A DNA stretch of 64,000 nt from Tubiluchus corallicola. Taxonomy: Eukaryota; Priapulida; Priapulimorpha; Priapulimorphida; Tubiluchidae. Below are positions 32,797-44,460 of the stretch, one piece after another (within the stretch, counting starts at the first letter, position 1; every line of letters begins with the position of its first letter). The notes beneath the pieces are model-generated. The model did not search any database. It was not told the origin of the DNA and worked only from the letters and a program-made list of their open reading frames with translations. Both the position numbers and the translations under genes were made by a program. The stretch covers positions 819,501-883,500 of the forward strand of contig JAQGDQ010000035.1 of assembly GCA_030141605.1 (NCBI GenBank). Direction: 5' to 3'.

Positions 32797-35700
32797 CTGA
32801 AATCAGGAAACACTAATGAGCGATGTGCCTATAAGCAGCCTAGCAAATTGTGCTAAGACTGCTCATGATACTTTCGCAACTGTAGATAAAAGTAACAAAC
32901 TAGAATTTGTTTTTGGAGTAGTTGACGCGGGCGTGACTATCCAAAACCGCATCGTATTTTAAGTTTACAATCTTAAAAATACGTAAAATGAATTTCTGAT
33001 TGATTTGATGTTAAAATTTAAGATTTAAACACGCTCCTATTACTAAAAATAATTAACAGACACGGTTTACAATACTATTAAAATGATGTAAGTTGCACAA
33101 CATCTTTATTAAAATCGATACGTTATGATAATGTCCTTTACTATCTTCACTTGCATTGAAACATACATATTTCAATTCTAATATTGTACAAATTAAAAAT
33201 AATTGCAATTTCTTTCTTAATCTGCTTATGACTAACAGAGTGAAGTGATAGTTATATGCATAGTTATAGGCTTACGTAGAAATATAATCCTCATTTACTA
33301 ACCGTGTATAATAGTGTAATCTTATCTCATGTGGTTGCTTTCTCTACATACATATCATCTAGCATGAATAAATGTCAAAAGTAATTGTTGAAAATGGTTA
33401 GTAACTTTAACTTAACCAGTTTTATATAAAACTTTAGTTGCTGATGATGTAATACAGATGTATGATGAATTTAATACAGATGTATATATTCAGAAAACCA
33501 ACCAAATGCAACTTTTTCCAACTTTTTTTAAACAATCCAGTTTTGGTTAATACTTGACAATAGTCCCATGCTATAAGAAGAAATGATTTGGTCATTAATT
33601 TCTGCAGAACGGGTGTTTCATTGCTACCCCATTGGCCCGCCAGTTCATTGCCAACACTATTACAATGCTTTGGAATGAATGAAGTAAAAATCAAAGATCA
33701 TTTTTAAAGAACACAGAAATTTAAAAAGAACTACAAATCCAAAACTGTTAGCCGATTAAGCTAAATTTTGTTAAACACCAAGTCGGCTGACAAATTACCT
33801 CACTGATTGTTACTAACAAGAAGGGCTTGAAAGCTATTTCTTTGTTAAAAACACAAATTACAAAAGTATTTACCTAGTTTCGCAAAACTTTGCAAAATTA
33901 ATGTTGCAGTGATGCTTGTTAAAAAACTGCTAGCAACGACCCCAGCATGAAGATTTTTGTTTTCCGTCCTTGTCTGTATAGGAATGGCACATGCCTGGTG
34001 AACATTTCATTAGCAGCATGAGGCTAATGTGGTGCTTCTGGCGGTATAAAATCAAATTCTGTAGTTTAGTTTGTTGTGCAATAGCCAGTTTGCGGTGATT
34101 ATTATGGCGGCGCAGGAAACAATCTGTAGGTATTTTATTGTTACATTTAATGTATATGGTGGTTTTACTAAGTTTACTTGATAGTTCTTCTAACGGGTCG
34201 CTGATGTTTACTGTTTAATTCTAAAATTTCGTCTTTATCAGATACATCAAGGTTTCTGACAGTATAATTTCCCGTCATACTATTAGACGAAGAAGTGAAG
34301 AATATGAAAATTTTTCACTGAATAGCTCGTTACTAAAATAACTTTACCAGAACAACATTTGCTAGATTAGTATTTCGTGCTGCTAGAATGAAATTACTGC
34401 TATGTAATGTCTAAAACTTCCACTTAGAATTAGAGTTCTTAAGGAAGTTCCTAATACGATGGTTGTTGGCAAGCAGTTCGCTGGTATTCTAAATACTCAA
34501 ATCCTATTTAAGATTTAAGGATCTAAAACAACCATCATACAAAGAAGAGCAAAGATTTGCATTGCAAGCAATATCGACGTAACAACTCGTTGTCACAAAT
34601 TATACAAACAAAATAAACAAATTATTTTTACTAACAAAGAAAACAAAAGTCAACAAGACAATGTTGCGATTGCGATAAGGTTTGATGGTATCTAAATAAT
34701 GTCTTACCCAGTGGTGTTTCCAGAAATTTGTTACGACAGCTGGCCCAAATGAACGGGCTGGATTCATGCTAGCTCCTGTGTACCGAAACTGAAAATCAGT
34801 AAATTGCAACTATGTAAGCACTAAATTTTGTTTAAATAGCTTATTTTTTTGTTAATTTATTTAACTTATTTATTTTTACAAAAATATACAACAATAACAG
34901 AAAGCGGTAACAAGATAATTTAAATCATCATGGAAACATTTACCAGAGATAAAATCTCCTTAGACAAGAATACAGTGGCTGAAGTTTACAAGTTACACAA
35001 CAATTAGTTCATAAAAGTTATAAATACCGTATTTTCCCATGTATAAGAGACCCTTGTGTATAAGAGACCCCTTCAATTTTTAGGCAAAAATTCTGGAAAA
35101 AAGTTTTTTGGTAATGAATAACTTTATTCATCATAGAAATCATTAAATTCCTCATCACTCTCATCAACCGCTTCATAGTCGAACGCGACACGCCTTGCTT
35201 AGGCTGACTCATCTCGTTGACCTCTGCCGACGTATCAATGACGTCGACGGGCATGCAGAGTGCTTATGCAGATGCGTTGATTAGCTGCAGAACAATCGAT
35301 TCTCTCCAATACCAAAGAGACATTTAAAAAAATAATAACTTACCCGGTACATTAATTTTATCATTAGAATTTAGCCATGGAGAAGATTTATTGAAAGGAA
35401 ACTATAATTATTCGAAATAAAACAGTTGTAGAGCACTTATTTCTTTAAAATCATTAGTGTCACAATTTATGCATCTTATTGAAAAGACTTACTCCCATGT
35501 ATAAGAGACCCCCTATTTTTAAAGTGAAAATTCTGAGCAAAAAAGGGTCTCTTATACATGGGAAAATACGGTATCACAAAAAATACGTAAAATAATAAAG
35601 GAGTGAGTATTTTTGACTTTTTACATACTTGCATAGCATTTATCGTTATCACATTGACAATAATAATCTATTCGAATCTAGACAATACGAAACTCATATT

Positions 35701-38700
35701 TCATATTTTATACTTTGCAATTTCCAAAAGATTCGGTTTTCGAAGGGAGTAATTTGTTGTAGATACTCTGAGTGTTCTTAAAAAGTGGGCGTGGTCAGGT
35801 CACGTGACATGGGCAAAAGTTTTAAAATGGGGTCTGGTCAATAACACCATAACTATAAGAGCTAGAATCATGAGACTTGCGGGGTAGGCACCAGAGGTCC
35901 CTGGACTAACACTGATATAGTGACATTTCACCTTAGATCAAAGGGGGTCAAGGACGCTGGCCACTGGTCGTTTTTTGTTGCTGATCTCCTCTTACGGCTT
36001 TGGATTAAATTCAAAGTGTTTTCACAGGTATTTAGGTCCTTAAGTAGGTATATATGCCTTAAGTATTTTTTGGAAATTGGAGTCTAGGAAAGTTCCGAGT
36101 TAGGAGCCAAAATGAGAAAATTAGGGCAAGCGTCTTTGTCGCCTAACTTCTCTTACAGTATTGGACTAGGAGTCAAAAGTTTTAAAATGAGGTCTGGTCG
36201 ATAACTCCATATGTATAGGAGCTACAACCATGAAACTTGCGGGGTGAACACCTTTCAAAGCTAGCTACAGAGCTGTATAAGACTGATGACCTCTGGGTCA
36301 AACGTTACGGCAGCAGGACGCAAAACGTTAAAATTAGGGCAAATGACTTTGTCGCTCAACACCATTTACAGTATTAGATTAGAGACTTGTGTTATTATAC
36401 GCATTGGTAGACGGTCGAACGCAAATGTGTACTAAGCATTTTCGGAAAGTGGGCGTGGCTATGTCAAGTGACATAGGCAAAAGTGTTATAAAGGGATTGC
36501 TATAAAATGGATTTCCTAGGTAATCAAGCACGGAGAATACAGCAATATCAAAATTCTGATCTTGAGGTAAAGACCAAACCAGCAAAGGCTTTTCACTGTC
36601 CGCAGTTGCAATTTTGGTCATAATGTAGAACCTTAAGTTTATGGCCTTGTCATAAACACGGTCTAGTTATTATTATTACTGTTATTTGTGATGTTTTGCT
36701 TCTTTAATAACTCGCACACGCACTGGGCTAGGTTTACAAAACTCACAGGGTACACTCCCCATGTAGGGGAATTTATGTTTTTGTGTAATCCGCCACCCTC
36801 AGGTGAAAAGTCATAGAGCGGGCAAAGCTGCTTGTTTTTTCGTTAGACTGTATCTCCTCCTAGAATTTTTGAGCTAAGGCCACAATTTTTGGTATGAGGC
36901 TAGGTGGAGTTGAGCTGTTTTGCAGGGCTGAATTTGAGCCATTTGGCGTATGGAAAAATGTTTCGGTAGGGTGCAAAAACCAAAATCGAGGGGGTTGGGG
37001 ACACCAATGCTCCCAGTTTCGAGTAACAGTGTCGTATAATGTATCAAATGAAAGGTGTCAATGAAACGAATCGAACGGTAGAAGTGTCATTGATTTTTTG
37101 TAGACGCTGGACCTCAATGTCACGGGTTAAAGGTAAGAGTTTCCGATTTCAGTATTGAAATGTTTGCGAAAGATTGTCGAGAAAAAAACGAACGAAATAC
37201 CTGTTGTGTGCTTGTTTGAAAAGAAAAGCTACGCAAGACTTAGTTAGCATCGCTAATTAGATTCGTGACTGTCACCTCTCAGCAAAATATATTTTCGATT
37301 TTACTCCTTCCTGAGCAAGCAAGCATGGCAAATTCAACGAAGGCAATATTAAGCCCATCGAGCCTTGAGTTTCGGACTACGGAAAAAGTGACAAGTTCTG
37401 ATTTCACTGAAGTTTTTAATGTCAAACACAACAGCACTTACATACATTATGCTAACTTCAAACATTTTTTATTTGAAAAGCTATCACATAAAGTCGTCTC
37501 CAGTCGCAGAGGTAGAATCTTACCACAGTTTTCAAAAACGTCCTCTAGTTGATTTTTATTTTTGAAAAATTTTGAGTTTGCAATCTTTGTTAGTACTTGA
37601 TTAACTATTCATAATTTTTGTGTCAAGATCGTCTTTAGTGATGATACAAACCCCTAATTAATTGAATTTTGATACTAAACTCAAAAAACGAAATTGTGAA
37701 AAACTGTGACACTGCTCGGATTGGAACTTGGGAAGCTCAGGCTGCAAAACCGACTTCACACTCACCAGACCTCCACCTGTCGCCCCTCGATTATGATAGT
37801 CTACAATTCACCTTTAACTAACTAATTACATAATTATACCACGCCATCACGGAAGAAGCATAAAAATAAATCTACAAAGAAAACTAATATTAAGCCTGAG
37901 CAGATAAGTCTACTCCAGGTAAGGAATTAGCAGATCAGATTACAATTACCAAGGTTTTAGTTGCAACGGATACCATGGTTATCACAAGGGACACTACTAC
38001 GGCTGGTGATTTCTTACAGTGGGGCGGATACGGTAGATGAAGTAAGCTCTTAATCTTGGAAATACCATGCAAGAGCACATCCAACCAAGAGGCACTGCTG
38101 GCTATGACTACACTGGATATTGATGTCTAATTGTATCAAGTACGAAGTCTGAAGTTATCGTTAGCTGCTAAATTGAGTGTAATTTCTAGCATCATCGAAT
38201 CGCTGTTGTCAATCAATCCCGAAGTAGACTCACTAGAAGAAGCAAAGAAGCTGCTTACGATCAATATACGGTTCACCCGAAAGGTTAACGACTAGGTCAC
38301 TAGATTTGCCATATTACTTGAGATGAATAGACCGGTCGACTGTCACTCGTCAGCCTACATCACCTACTGTTCGTACGCCCCCGGCTATTTTTAGATGCAA
38401 TGGGTAATAGTAATTCAGATTTTGTTTTTGTTTTTTCATTAAAAAAATCTTGTAAATTAATTTTGTTAAAGACGAATTTTTATGGCAAATGCAAAAGTAG
38501 ATTATATAATGATTATGATACTAATACTGATACTGATAATGATGATGTTGATGATGACGACGACGACGACAACAACAACAATAATAATAGTAATAATAAC
38601 AGTAACAATAGTAATATATATTTATTAAAATCTGCTTTAAATTCAAAAGACAACACAAGCCTTCCACATCAGGCTTTTAAGGCTGACTGTGAATAACAGT

Positions 38701-40267
38701 GGCTACAGTAACAATAACAAAATAAGCTTAACCTACACACAGAGATTATTATTACTCTACATTTAACCAAAATACCATGCGCCAGGCAAGAGAAAAACTG
38801 GTAACCTTTTTAATGTCTTTTGTATTACCAGATCGCGGTATCGAACGTATTATCGATTCTACTATACCGCCATAAATATTTTGTGTTTCGCACTTCTCGA
38901 ACACATTCTGTCTTTACAATTCAGTGAGAATGTCTGGAAGTGTTTTTCCAACTTAAACAGCTTTTCGAATCATACTATCATACCAAAAGTTTGTTCGCTA
39001 TAACATTCATATATACTGGCTGTATCAACTTTGATTTTACTACGAGGTATGAGATTTCAGCTATGTGGACTTTCTTTTGATATGTTGTCAATGATAATAG
39101 GAGCCAACATTTAATTTTCAATTCACTTATGTTTGTTCTGCACTTTGGCTACAATCTTTGAAATACTGTAAGTACCAAACTTCGGTCAGAAAAAAATTGA
39201 GAAAACTGTAACAAAAAATTGTGGCGAAATTGTTGTGAATTTTTGTGAAAAAAATTGAATGAACCAATAATTGCATCAAATTTTACACATTTAATCCAAC
39301 CTGGGTAAAGTTGTTTTGATACGATTTCGCAAGAATTTCCAGACGTGGTGCTTCTTTAAATTACGTATAAGAAAAGTACATTTTAGATAACGTAGCCCAT
39401 TGTTTTGTTTTTGGAGCCTAAACTGCCCACTCCAAAGTTCGTTAACAATTACATCGGTAGTGGTTTAAAAAATGAGATAAAATTCACTATAAGAGTGTTT
39501 CATCAATGTGTAGCTGAAGTATGGTCCATCCAATTACGGAACGGAACGATATGCATGCATAATTTGCTGTAACTTTTACAACTGGCAAAGTTGTTCACAA
39601 AACTTTTTGAAATTTCAAAATTACCAAAGGCTGGTGGTGGAAGTGCCTCTCTGATCTCGGACCTTTTCAGCATTCCTCCACGATAATGCAGCAAAATATA
39701 TAATTAGAATTAAGTAAAATATTCACATACCGTTAACAAATGTCCAATGGTAACAGAAAAACCAACGTAAAGAGACGCTGGACCACATTCTTGGTGTTTT
39801 GAGTCAATGTTTGTGTACATAGAAAACGCATAAATAAACGTCACAAAAAACTCCAAGCCGAATGCTTGGACTAATGTAACGGAAGTGTTTGTTTCAGTTA
39901 TTCCCAGTTTCCTATGTTCTTCTAAAGGAATGATGCCATACAACGCGCCAGCACCTGCTATTGCCCCTAAACACTGGGCAATAATGTAGCAAGTACACCT
40001 TAATGTTGATATATTTCGTGTAACTAACATAGCTAGAGTTATAGCGGGATTCAGATGACCTCCACTAACGTGTCCAACACTCTGGACTAAAATAGTTACA
40101 GTTAAACCGAAAACCATAGATGCTTTTATATCATTGCTAGCTGAGGCATCTTGACACTGCAGAACCGTACCACAACCCATGAAGACAAGCAGCATTGTAG
40201 CCAAGAGTTCCGTTCTGATTGCTTTCCAGAAATGGTAGCTTCTTATTTCTTCTAATACGTGTGTCAT
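32566..40267 (-). CDS. AQP: Aquaporin, orthodox water-channel type, three coding exons
   Basis: Exons at 39731-40267, 34708-34788 and 32566-32796 join in phase 0 at both junctions, giving 282 residues. MIP-family features in order: TM1 from about residue 14; first NPA at 73-75 ([10 protein letters not shown]); TM3-TM5; second NPA at 188-190 ([14 protein letters not shown]); and TM6 starting [11 protein letters not shown]. The predicted selectivity filter is Phe53, His175, Ala185, Arg191, the water-specific arrangement seen in AQP4-like channels. An N-glycosylation sequon (NTS, 127-129) sits in extracellular loop C. The C-terminal tail is about 60 residues, Cys- and Thr-rich, without a recognised motif. 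Expected role: water permeation across the plasma membrane as a tetramer. Introns of 4.9 and 1.9 kb carry mobile elements and repeats. Confidence 0.93.
32797..34707. other. Aquaporin intron 2
   Basis: AT-rich. It carries a short minus-strand ORF (33434-33694) with no recognisable domain. No mobile element identified. Confidence 0.7.
34708..34788 (-). CDS. AQP: Aquaporin exon 2 (second NPA)
   Basis: An 81-bp exon with acceptor TGATTTTCAG at 34789 and donor TGG|GTAAGA at 34707. It encodes 27 residues including the second NPA box and the pore arginine. Confidence 0.93.
35027..35571 (-). mobile_element. pogo/Tigger-type MITE with transposase C-terminal remnant
   Basis: Perfect 27-bp terminal inverted repeats start CCGTATTTTCCCATGTATAA and are flanked by TA on each side (35025-35026 and 35572-35573), the Tc1/mariner target. 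The element is 545 bp. Inside, on the minus strand, the frame ending at 35124 reads [21 protein letters not shown]-stop. An acidic Asp/Glu-Phe tail of this kind ends many pogo/Tigger-like DDE transposases (from memory). A stop codon lies just upstream of it. So the MITE seems to derive from an autonomous pogo-like element by internal deletion. Confidence 0.85.
35780..36490. repeat. ~360-bp tandem repeat, about two degenerate units
   Basis: The words 'aaaagttttaaaatg-ggtctggtc' recur at 35815 and 36175, 'aaagtgggcgtgg' at 35780 and 36446, and 'cttacagtattgga'-like at 35988, 36151 and 36366. This indicates a unit near 360 bp with a further partial copy. Confidence 0.6.
37715..37795 (-). repeat. 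tRNA-like SINE head candidate
   Basis: On the minus strand GGTCTGGTGAGTGTGAAG (A-box-like region) and AAGTTCCAATCCGAG (B box) are about 35 bases apart, followed by a CAGTTTTTC tail resembling the one near 2095. Confidence 0.35.
38515..38625. repeat. GAT/GAC/AAC low-complexity tract
   Basis: Successive runs of GATA, GAT, GAC, AAC and AAT triplets. The Asp/Asn-rich frame is not a gene. Confidence 0.9.
39731..40267 (-). CDS. AQP: Aquaporin exon 1 (TM1-TM5, first NPA)
   Basis: The start is taken as ATG 40267 (MTHVLEE), 179 codons to the ACG|GTATGT donor at 39730. An acceptor (TTATTACAG at 40319) lies 52 bases upstream with no stop in the same frame. So this is probably exon 2 of the transcript, with an upstream non-coding exon, or with additional N-terminal residues. 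Confidence 0.9.
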
Positions 40268-40744
40268 GACTGATATGCGTGTTGATACTTCTGCAATGTT
40301 TCTTGAATGCTTCGCATTCTGTAATAACAATTTTGTCTAAATTATATGATGACTCTACTGCACAATTTGGTGCTTCTTAGTGTAATTATTTGAAGCCAAG
40401 TAGAAACGCGTTCACTTAACCGCATCAGGCATATCTTTCTGATACATAAGCCGCTGCGTGCTTTTGTTTTGCCTATGGCAAACGATACATATTATTGATC
40501 TGCACTTGAGTGTCCAATGGACTGTCGGAATGCGTGAGGCTTCATTACAGCAAACCATTAAAAGGTGTAGTAAAAATCGGCAACCATTATTAGTATTCAT
40601 AGTGCGTGTTTCAGCTTATTACTGTAGGATCCATCTAACAACTAAGTTAGTAAGTAAGTTACCAGACACCACAGAGGGCAAATTGATGATGTTACAAACC
40701 CACATCATTAATTATTTGCAACAGAGAAGTGCTTATTAAACTTA

Positions 40745-41110
40745 ACAATTACATCTCTCAGGAACATCACTTCAAGTTTGTTTACCGCAAGATTCTGTTA
40801 TGTCACCATTGTTACTCAACTTTTGCGCTGTTGATATGTTTAACGAAATAATGGCTTTAAGTGACACCGATTGCTATAATTTGGTGATGACGGTACGATC
40901 TTTGCTACTGGTTGTACTGAAAGCAATGCCTTTAGTTTAGTACAGCTCGGTTGCGATAAACTTCACAATTGGTGATACAAATGGAAACAAACATTAAACT
41001 GCTCACCTGGGAAAATGGAAGTGGTTCCTTTTGGATTCGATAAGCTGCCTTGCGTTTTAAAATTTGGGAATAAAACTATTAATTACTTGCAGTAGAGTTT
41101 CAAGCTTCTT
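40745..41110 (+). mobile_element. LINE reverse transcriptase fragment
   Basis: Plus-strand pieces in RT order: LPQDSVMSPLLLNF (the PQGS-LSPLLF block, near 40790), then GDDGTIFATG at 40883-40912 where YADD is usual, then LHNWCYKW and a PFGFDKLPCV block. One-base indels separate them. Truncated at both ends and dead. Confidence 0.75.
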
Positions 41111-41324
41111 GACATCAATATCGTTAAAAAATTTGCATTGTTACAATGTAAACAATGTTAAAACATGCTTGCATGAGGTAGTTGCTTATCAAATGTAAAG
41201 TTAGTATGATGTATAAGGGGTTCAGTATAAATATAATAATTACAATGCTGAAGTCATTAGTGCTGCCAATGCAGGATGAACTTCCACTTATATGTTTTTG
41301 CAGTTTCAAGTTCACGCACATACC

Positions 41325-41448
41325 AAGAAGAGGCCGCTTACGCATAGCTAAAGCCCCAGTCTGTGTCTGAAATTCACGCGAGGACGAAGAAGAGGTCGCT
41401 TACGCATAACTAAAGCCCCAGCCTGTGTCTTCAATACAAGCGTTAAGC
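41325..41448 (+). repeat. 62-bp tandem duplication
   Basis: AAGAAGAGGCCGCTTACGCA begins at 41325 and again, with few changes, at 41387. The two units are identical in about nine of ten positions through TAAAGCCCCAG-CTGTGTCT. Confidence 0.85.
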
Positions 41449-42009
41449 CCATTAGTGCAACAGTGCTTGTTACAACTGGTAACATAATAAAGGCCCGAAA
41501 TTGTAGTATTAAAAAATTAACGCGTATTGTAATAAAAATAAACTCATATTAATGTAATTAATAACCAATGATGCAATAAATGACGATAATGTAATAGATA
41601 ACCGATAACGTAATATAATTAACTGATATTGTAATATAAACAAACTAACGCATTATGTAAGACCCCAAAACATACAATGTATTAGCGAATTTGTATAATT
41701 ATCTAATATTTATTGTTACTTTGTCATCCGGAATTAACTGTGTTTTATTAAACTTATATGTGAATTTGTGTATGCAGAATTAGTCATCACTATTTTGCAT
41801 TTAGGTATTTTTTAGGAGTATAATCTTTTATTAATTAGTATTTTATATCTGATTTTAATGTTCTGAAGTTATGCGTGATTGTTTTTGTGTCACATCAATT
41901 TATAAATTTGTGCATGTATCAGACAGTATCAGTGCTCAGTGTTACAGTCTTCCTAAGCAAACAATACTTGCTTGGGCTTGCTTGGACTTGCTTAGACTGA
42001 TTTCCTTCT
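41449..42009. other. AT-rich stretch with short-period repeats
   Basis: At 41515-41660 words such as GATAATGTAATA and GATATTGTAATATAA recur about every 20-25 bases. Nothing else is recognised. Confidence 0.5.
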
Positions 42010-42610
42010 CAGTTCAGTAAAACTTTTTCCAGCCTGAATCAAATGGTGTTAGTAAAGTTTAAGGGATGGATCAGTGCCTGGTCCCAACAATTTTGCTTGA
42101 TGCGCAACTGTTCCAACATTGCATCCAGTCACACTTTTTCTTGCGGACAGTCTTCATATGTTTTGCCAACTGTCACAGTGTTGGCTTTGTTATACAAGCG
42201 TTCAATAAAACGTTCAAGCACAGACATGAGGTAAGTCAGCTGCTTAGAGTTAGGAATAATGCTTAGAGTTAGATTCCAAATTCTTCCGTCACCTCTTCAA
42301 CACTTACCATATAAACCGGGCTATCTTTTCCTTTCCTGGCAAAATCTGAAATCTGGTCGCAATTAGTAAAAGCTGACAGAACCAAACATAACCAAACATT
42401 CAAACATAACCTTGCTACGTTGTGACAGTGCGTGCATGTTAGTTGACAAAACAGGTAAACTTTGTCCACAATTTTTAAAAGATGTGGCTCTTATGAGCTG
42501 GCAACAGCCATCTTCAATTCTGGAGATATTGGATAATTTTCGATTGGTTCCATATCCAAAATTAATCAACTGGATGGGTTTTAGCATTCTGCAAAGTTTC
42601 ATGGTTTTAA
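42010..42610 (-). pseudogene. Fragment of a multicopy invertebrate protein family
   Basis: On the minus strand, broken pieces keep a consistent order: INFGYGTNRKLSNIS, LPVLSTNMHAL, FTNCDQISDFARKGK, then VLERFIERLYNKANTV, CWDQALIHP and SGWKK. From memory these match a widespread, often multicopy, uncharacterised invertebrate protein with the pattern FGTG...LPxFHAxTGCDTxSxFxGKGK...FVxxLYDKTS...CWxQxL...GW, frequently ending in a CXC-like Cys-rich segment. Such proteins behave like a transposable-element cargo or host. Frame changes and internal stops make this copy a relic. One GTAAGT after SPVYM might be a leftover donor. Confidence 0.5.
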
Positions 42611-43194
42611 GGTAAAATGAGCAAATCCGTCATTTTGTGCAACATTTGCAGCCACTTTTGCCGCCATCTTGAAATGATATTATGGGGGTATTTAAGCATC
42701 AGATGTGGATTCCATGATCTCGAAAACCTATATTTAGACACAAAATCTCTATCCTGTATGCTGTAATAGCTAAGATATAGCCCTTATAAGCTTTGGAATG
42801 AAAATGAGCATTTTTTCACCATTCTGGCAAACTAAATGCCTATTAATTTTGATCAAATGGCGGCCATCTTTTTGACGTCATAATTAAGACCATTGCAGTG
42901 CTGATATTTCGGCCTAATTTGATATGTTATTCTCTGGACTAGATACAGCAAGAAAGCACAAAAACCGTTTTCTTGCAGTTTTTTGGGATAAGCCAACAAT
43001 TGGACCCTACTATACAGAATGTCTCAAATGTTTTACTATGTGAAGACAAACACATAATACACAATAACAGTTTTCATTGGGCATTGAAGCCCTATCTAAC
43101 AACGAAATGAAGTTTCGTGGGTTCTTTATATATTAAGATTCTGTTTGTTTGCTTTGCACCCGTTAACGGGACTATTTTTTAGGATTAATGGCAG

Positions 43195-44460
43195 GCAAAT
43201 CAAAAAGAGGTGTTAGTGGTTACGTTGCTAAAAGGGCGTGGCGATGTTGCTCTGCATATTCTGCCACATTTTATCAATAAAAAAATAAAAGGAATAATAA
43301 CTAACAAAATAGAATCACTATGGCTCGAAGTAGAAAATCATTTGATTTGCATGACGTATAACCTCCCATTCAGAAGCCAAAATGCTTTCTAAAATTTTCG
43401 ATGCAGAATTCGAAAAAGCTTCTACAGACATTAACGAAAAAGTAGTAGTGATGAGAGATGCAAACAAAACAACCAGTCTTATTTACATAGAAGACATAAT
43501 GAAGGAAGGTGGGCCAATTTCGACATGTTAACAATATTAACAATATCAATTCAAAAGTGATCTAACTACAATGCCCTAAAGACATATAGTACGGTGGACA
43601 CCAGATCTAACTGTACTGTAAAAGAGAATGAAAAACACTGAAAACTTTTATACAGTCGAACAAAGTTGAGGACCACGAGGAAATATATAAAGGCTAGAAA
43701 CTGCAAAATTCAAATCTAATGCAAAAATGCAGATCTAATGCAATCTATCAATGCAAAAATGGAGATCTAAAAATGCCTGTTATAAAAATAAATACAAAAA
43801 CACAAAATTTCAGTAGAAAAGAAAATGGCAAATAATAAATTATGTAAGAAATAAAAATAAAGAAAACAGCTATAAACAAGTTAAATCTAGGAAATAAAGA
43901 ATGTACAAGGCAAAAAGACATAGCAAACATCCTTAACACCACCTTCCTAGAAATGGGAGAATACAAAGGCAAGATTGACCTAACAAAATGAATACGATAA
44001 ACTATTTTTGAACAAAAAACTCGACTACAGCTTCTTATTTCAACCAACGACTGTATATGAAATATTAAATATAATTAATGACTTAAATAGAACAAAAGTC
44101 AATGTGATGTACTGACAAAAATTTTAAAACTATCGGCAAATATTATAGCAATTCATATATTGAATCAAATGATCATGCGAAGCAAATTCCCTTATATATA
44201 AAAAAACAATGTTACTCCAAAACCAAAAAATGGAGACGGCAAAATCCAAAAAGTACCGGCTAATTTCATTTGCGTATGCATTCTCAAAAAAGTTTGAAAC
44301 AGTAACGTACAAACAAATTTTCCAGTACTTTAGTCACAACACTAAGTAAATGTCAGTTTGGGTATAGAAAAAATATAGCATAACAGACGCAGTTACTCTT
44401 GCTACAAATAGCTGGAGATACTTCCTAAATCAGTATGAATTTCGGGAATCTGTATCTTGA
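43195..44460 (+). mobile_element. LINE copy: endonuclease and RT remnants
   Basis: The left piece (43195-43450) reads GRGDVAL, then IESLWLEVEN, then an AEFEKASTDINEKVVVM block, as in apurinic-like endonuclease domains of LINEs. The right piece (about 43910-44450) reads FQPTTVYEILNIINDLNRTK, then KILKLSANIIAIHILNQ, YRLISFAYAFSKKFE-like text and SQFGYRKN, the N-terminal half of the RT. Several indels and stops occur and the linking region is shortened. Orientation and order are consistent with one element copy that lost its 3' half. Confidence 0.7.

Larger units (their letters stand above)
34789..39730. other. Aquaporin intron 1
   Basis: 4.9 kb. Contains a pogo-type MITE (35027-35571), tandem ~360-bp repeats (35780-36490), a repeat related to 24.4 kb (36990-37140), a tRNA-like SINE head (37715-37795, minus) and a GAT/GAC/AAC low-complexity tract (38515-38625). 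The plus-strand ORF 37265-37552 and the minus-strand ORF 36379-36621 have no recognised domain. Confidence 0.7.

Noticed and set aside
36379-36621. 80-codon minus-strand ORF beginning [11 protein letters not shown]
   Set aside because: Its 3' part lies in the ~360-bp tandem repeat and it sits inside an aquaporin intron on the same strand; no donor or domain found.
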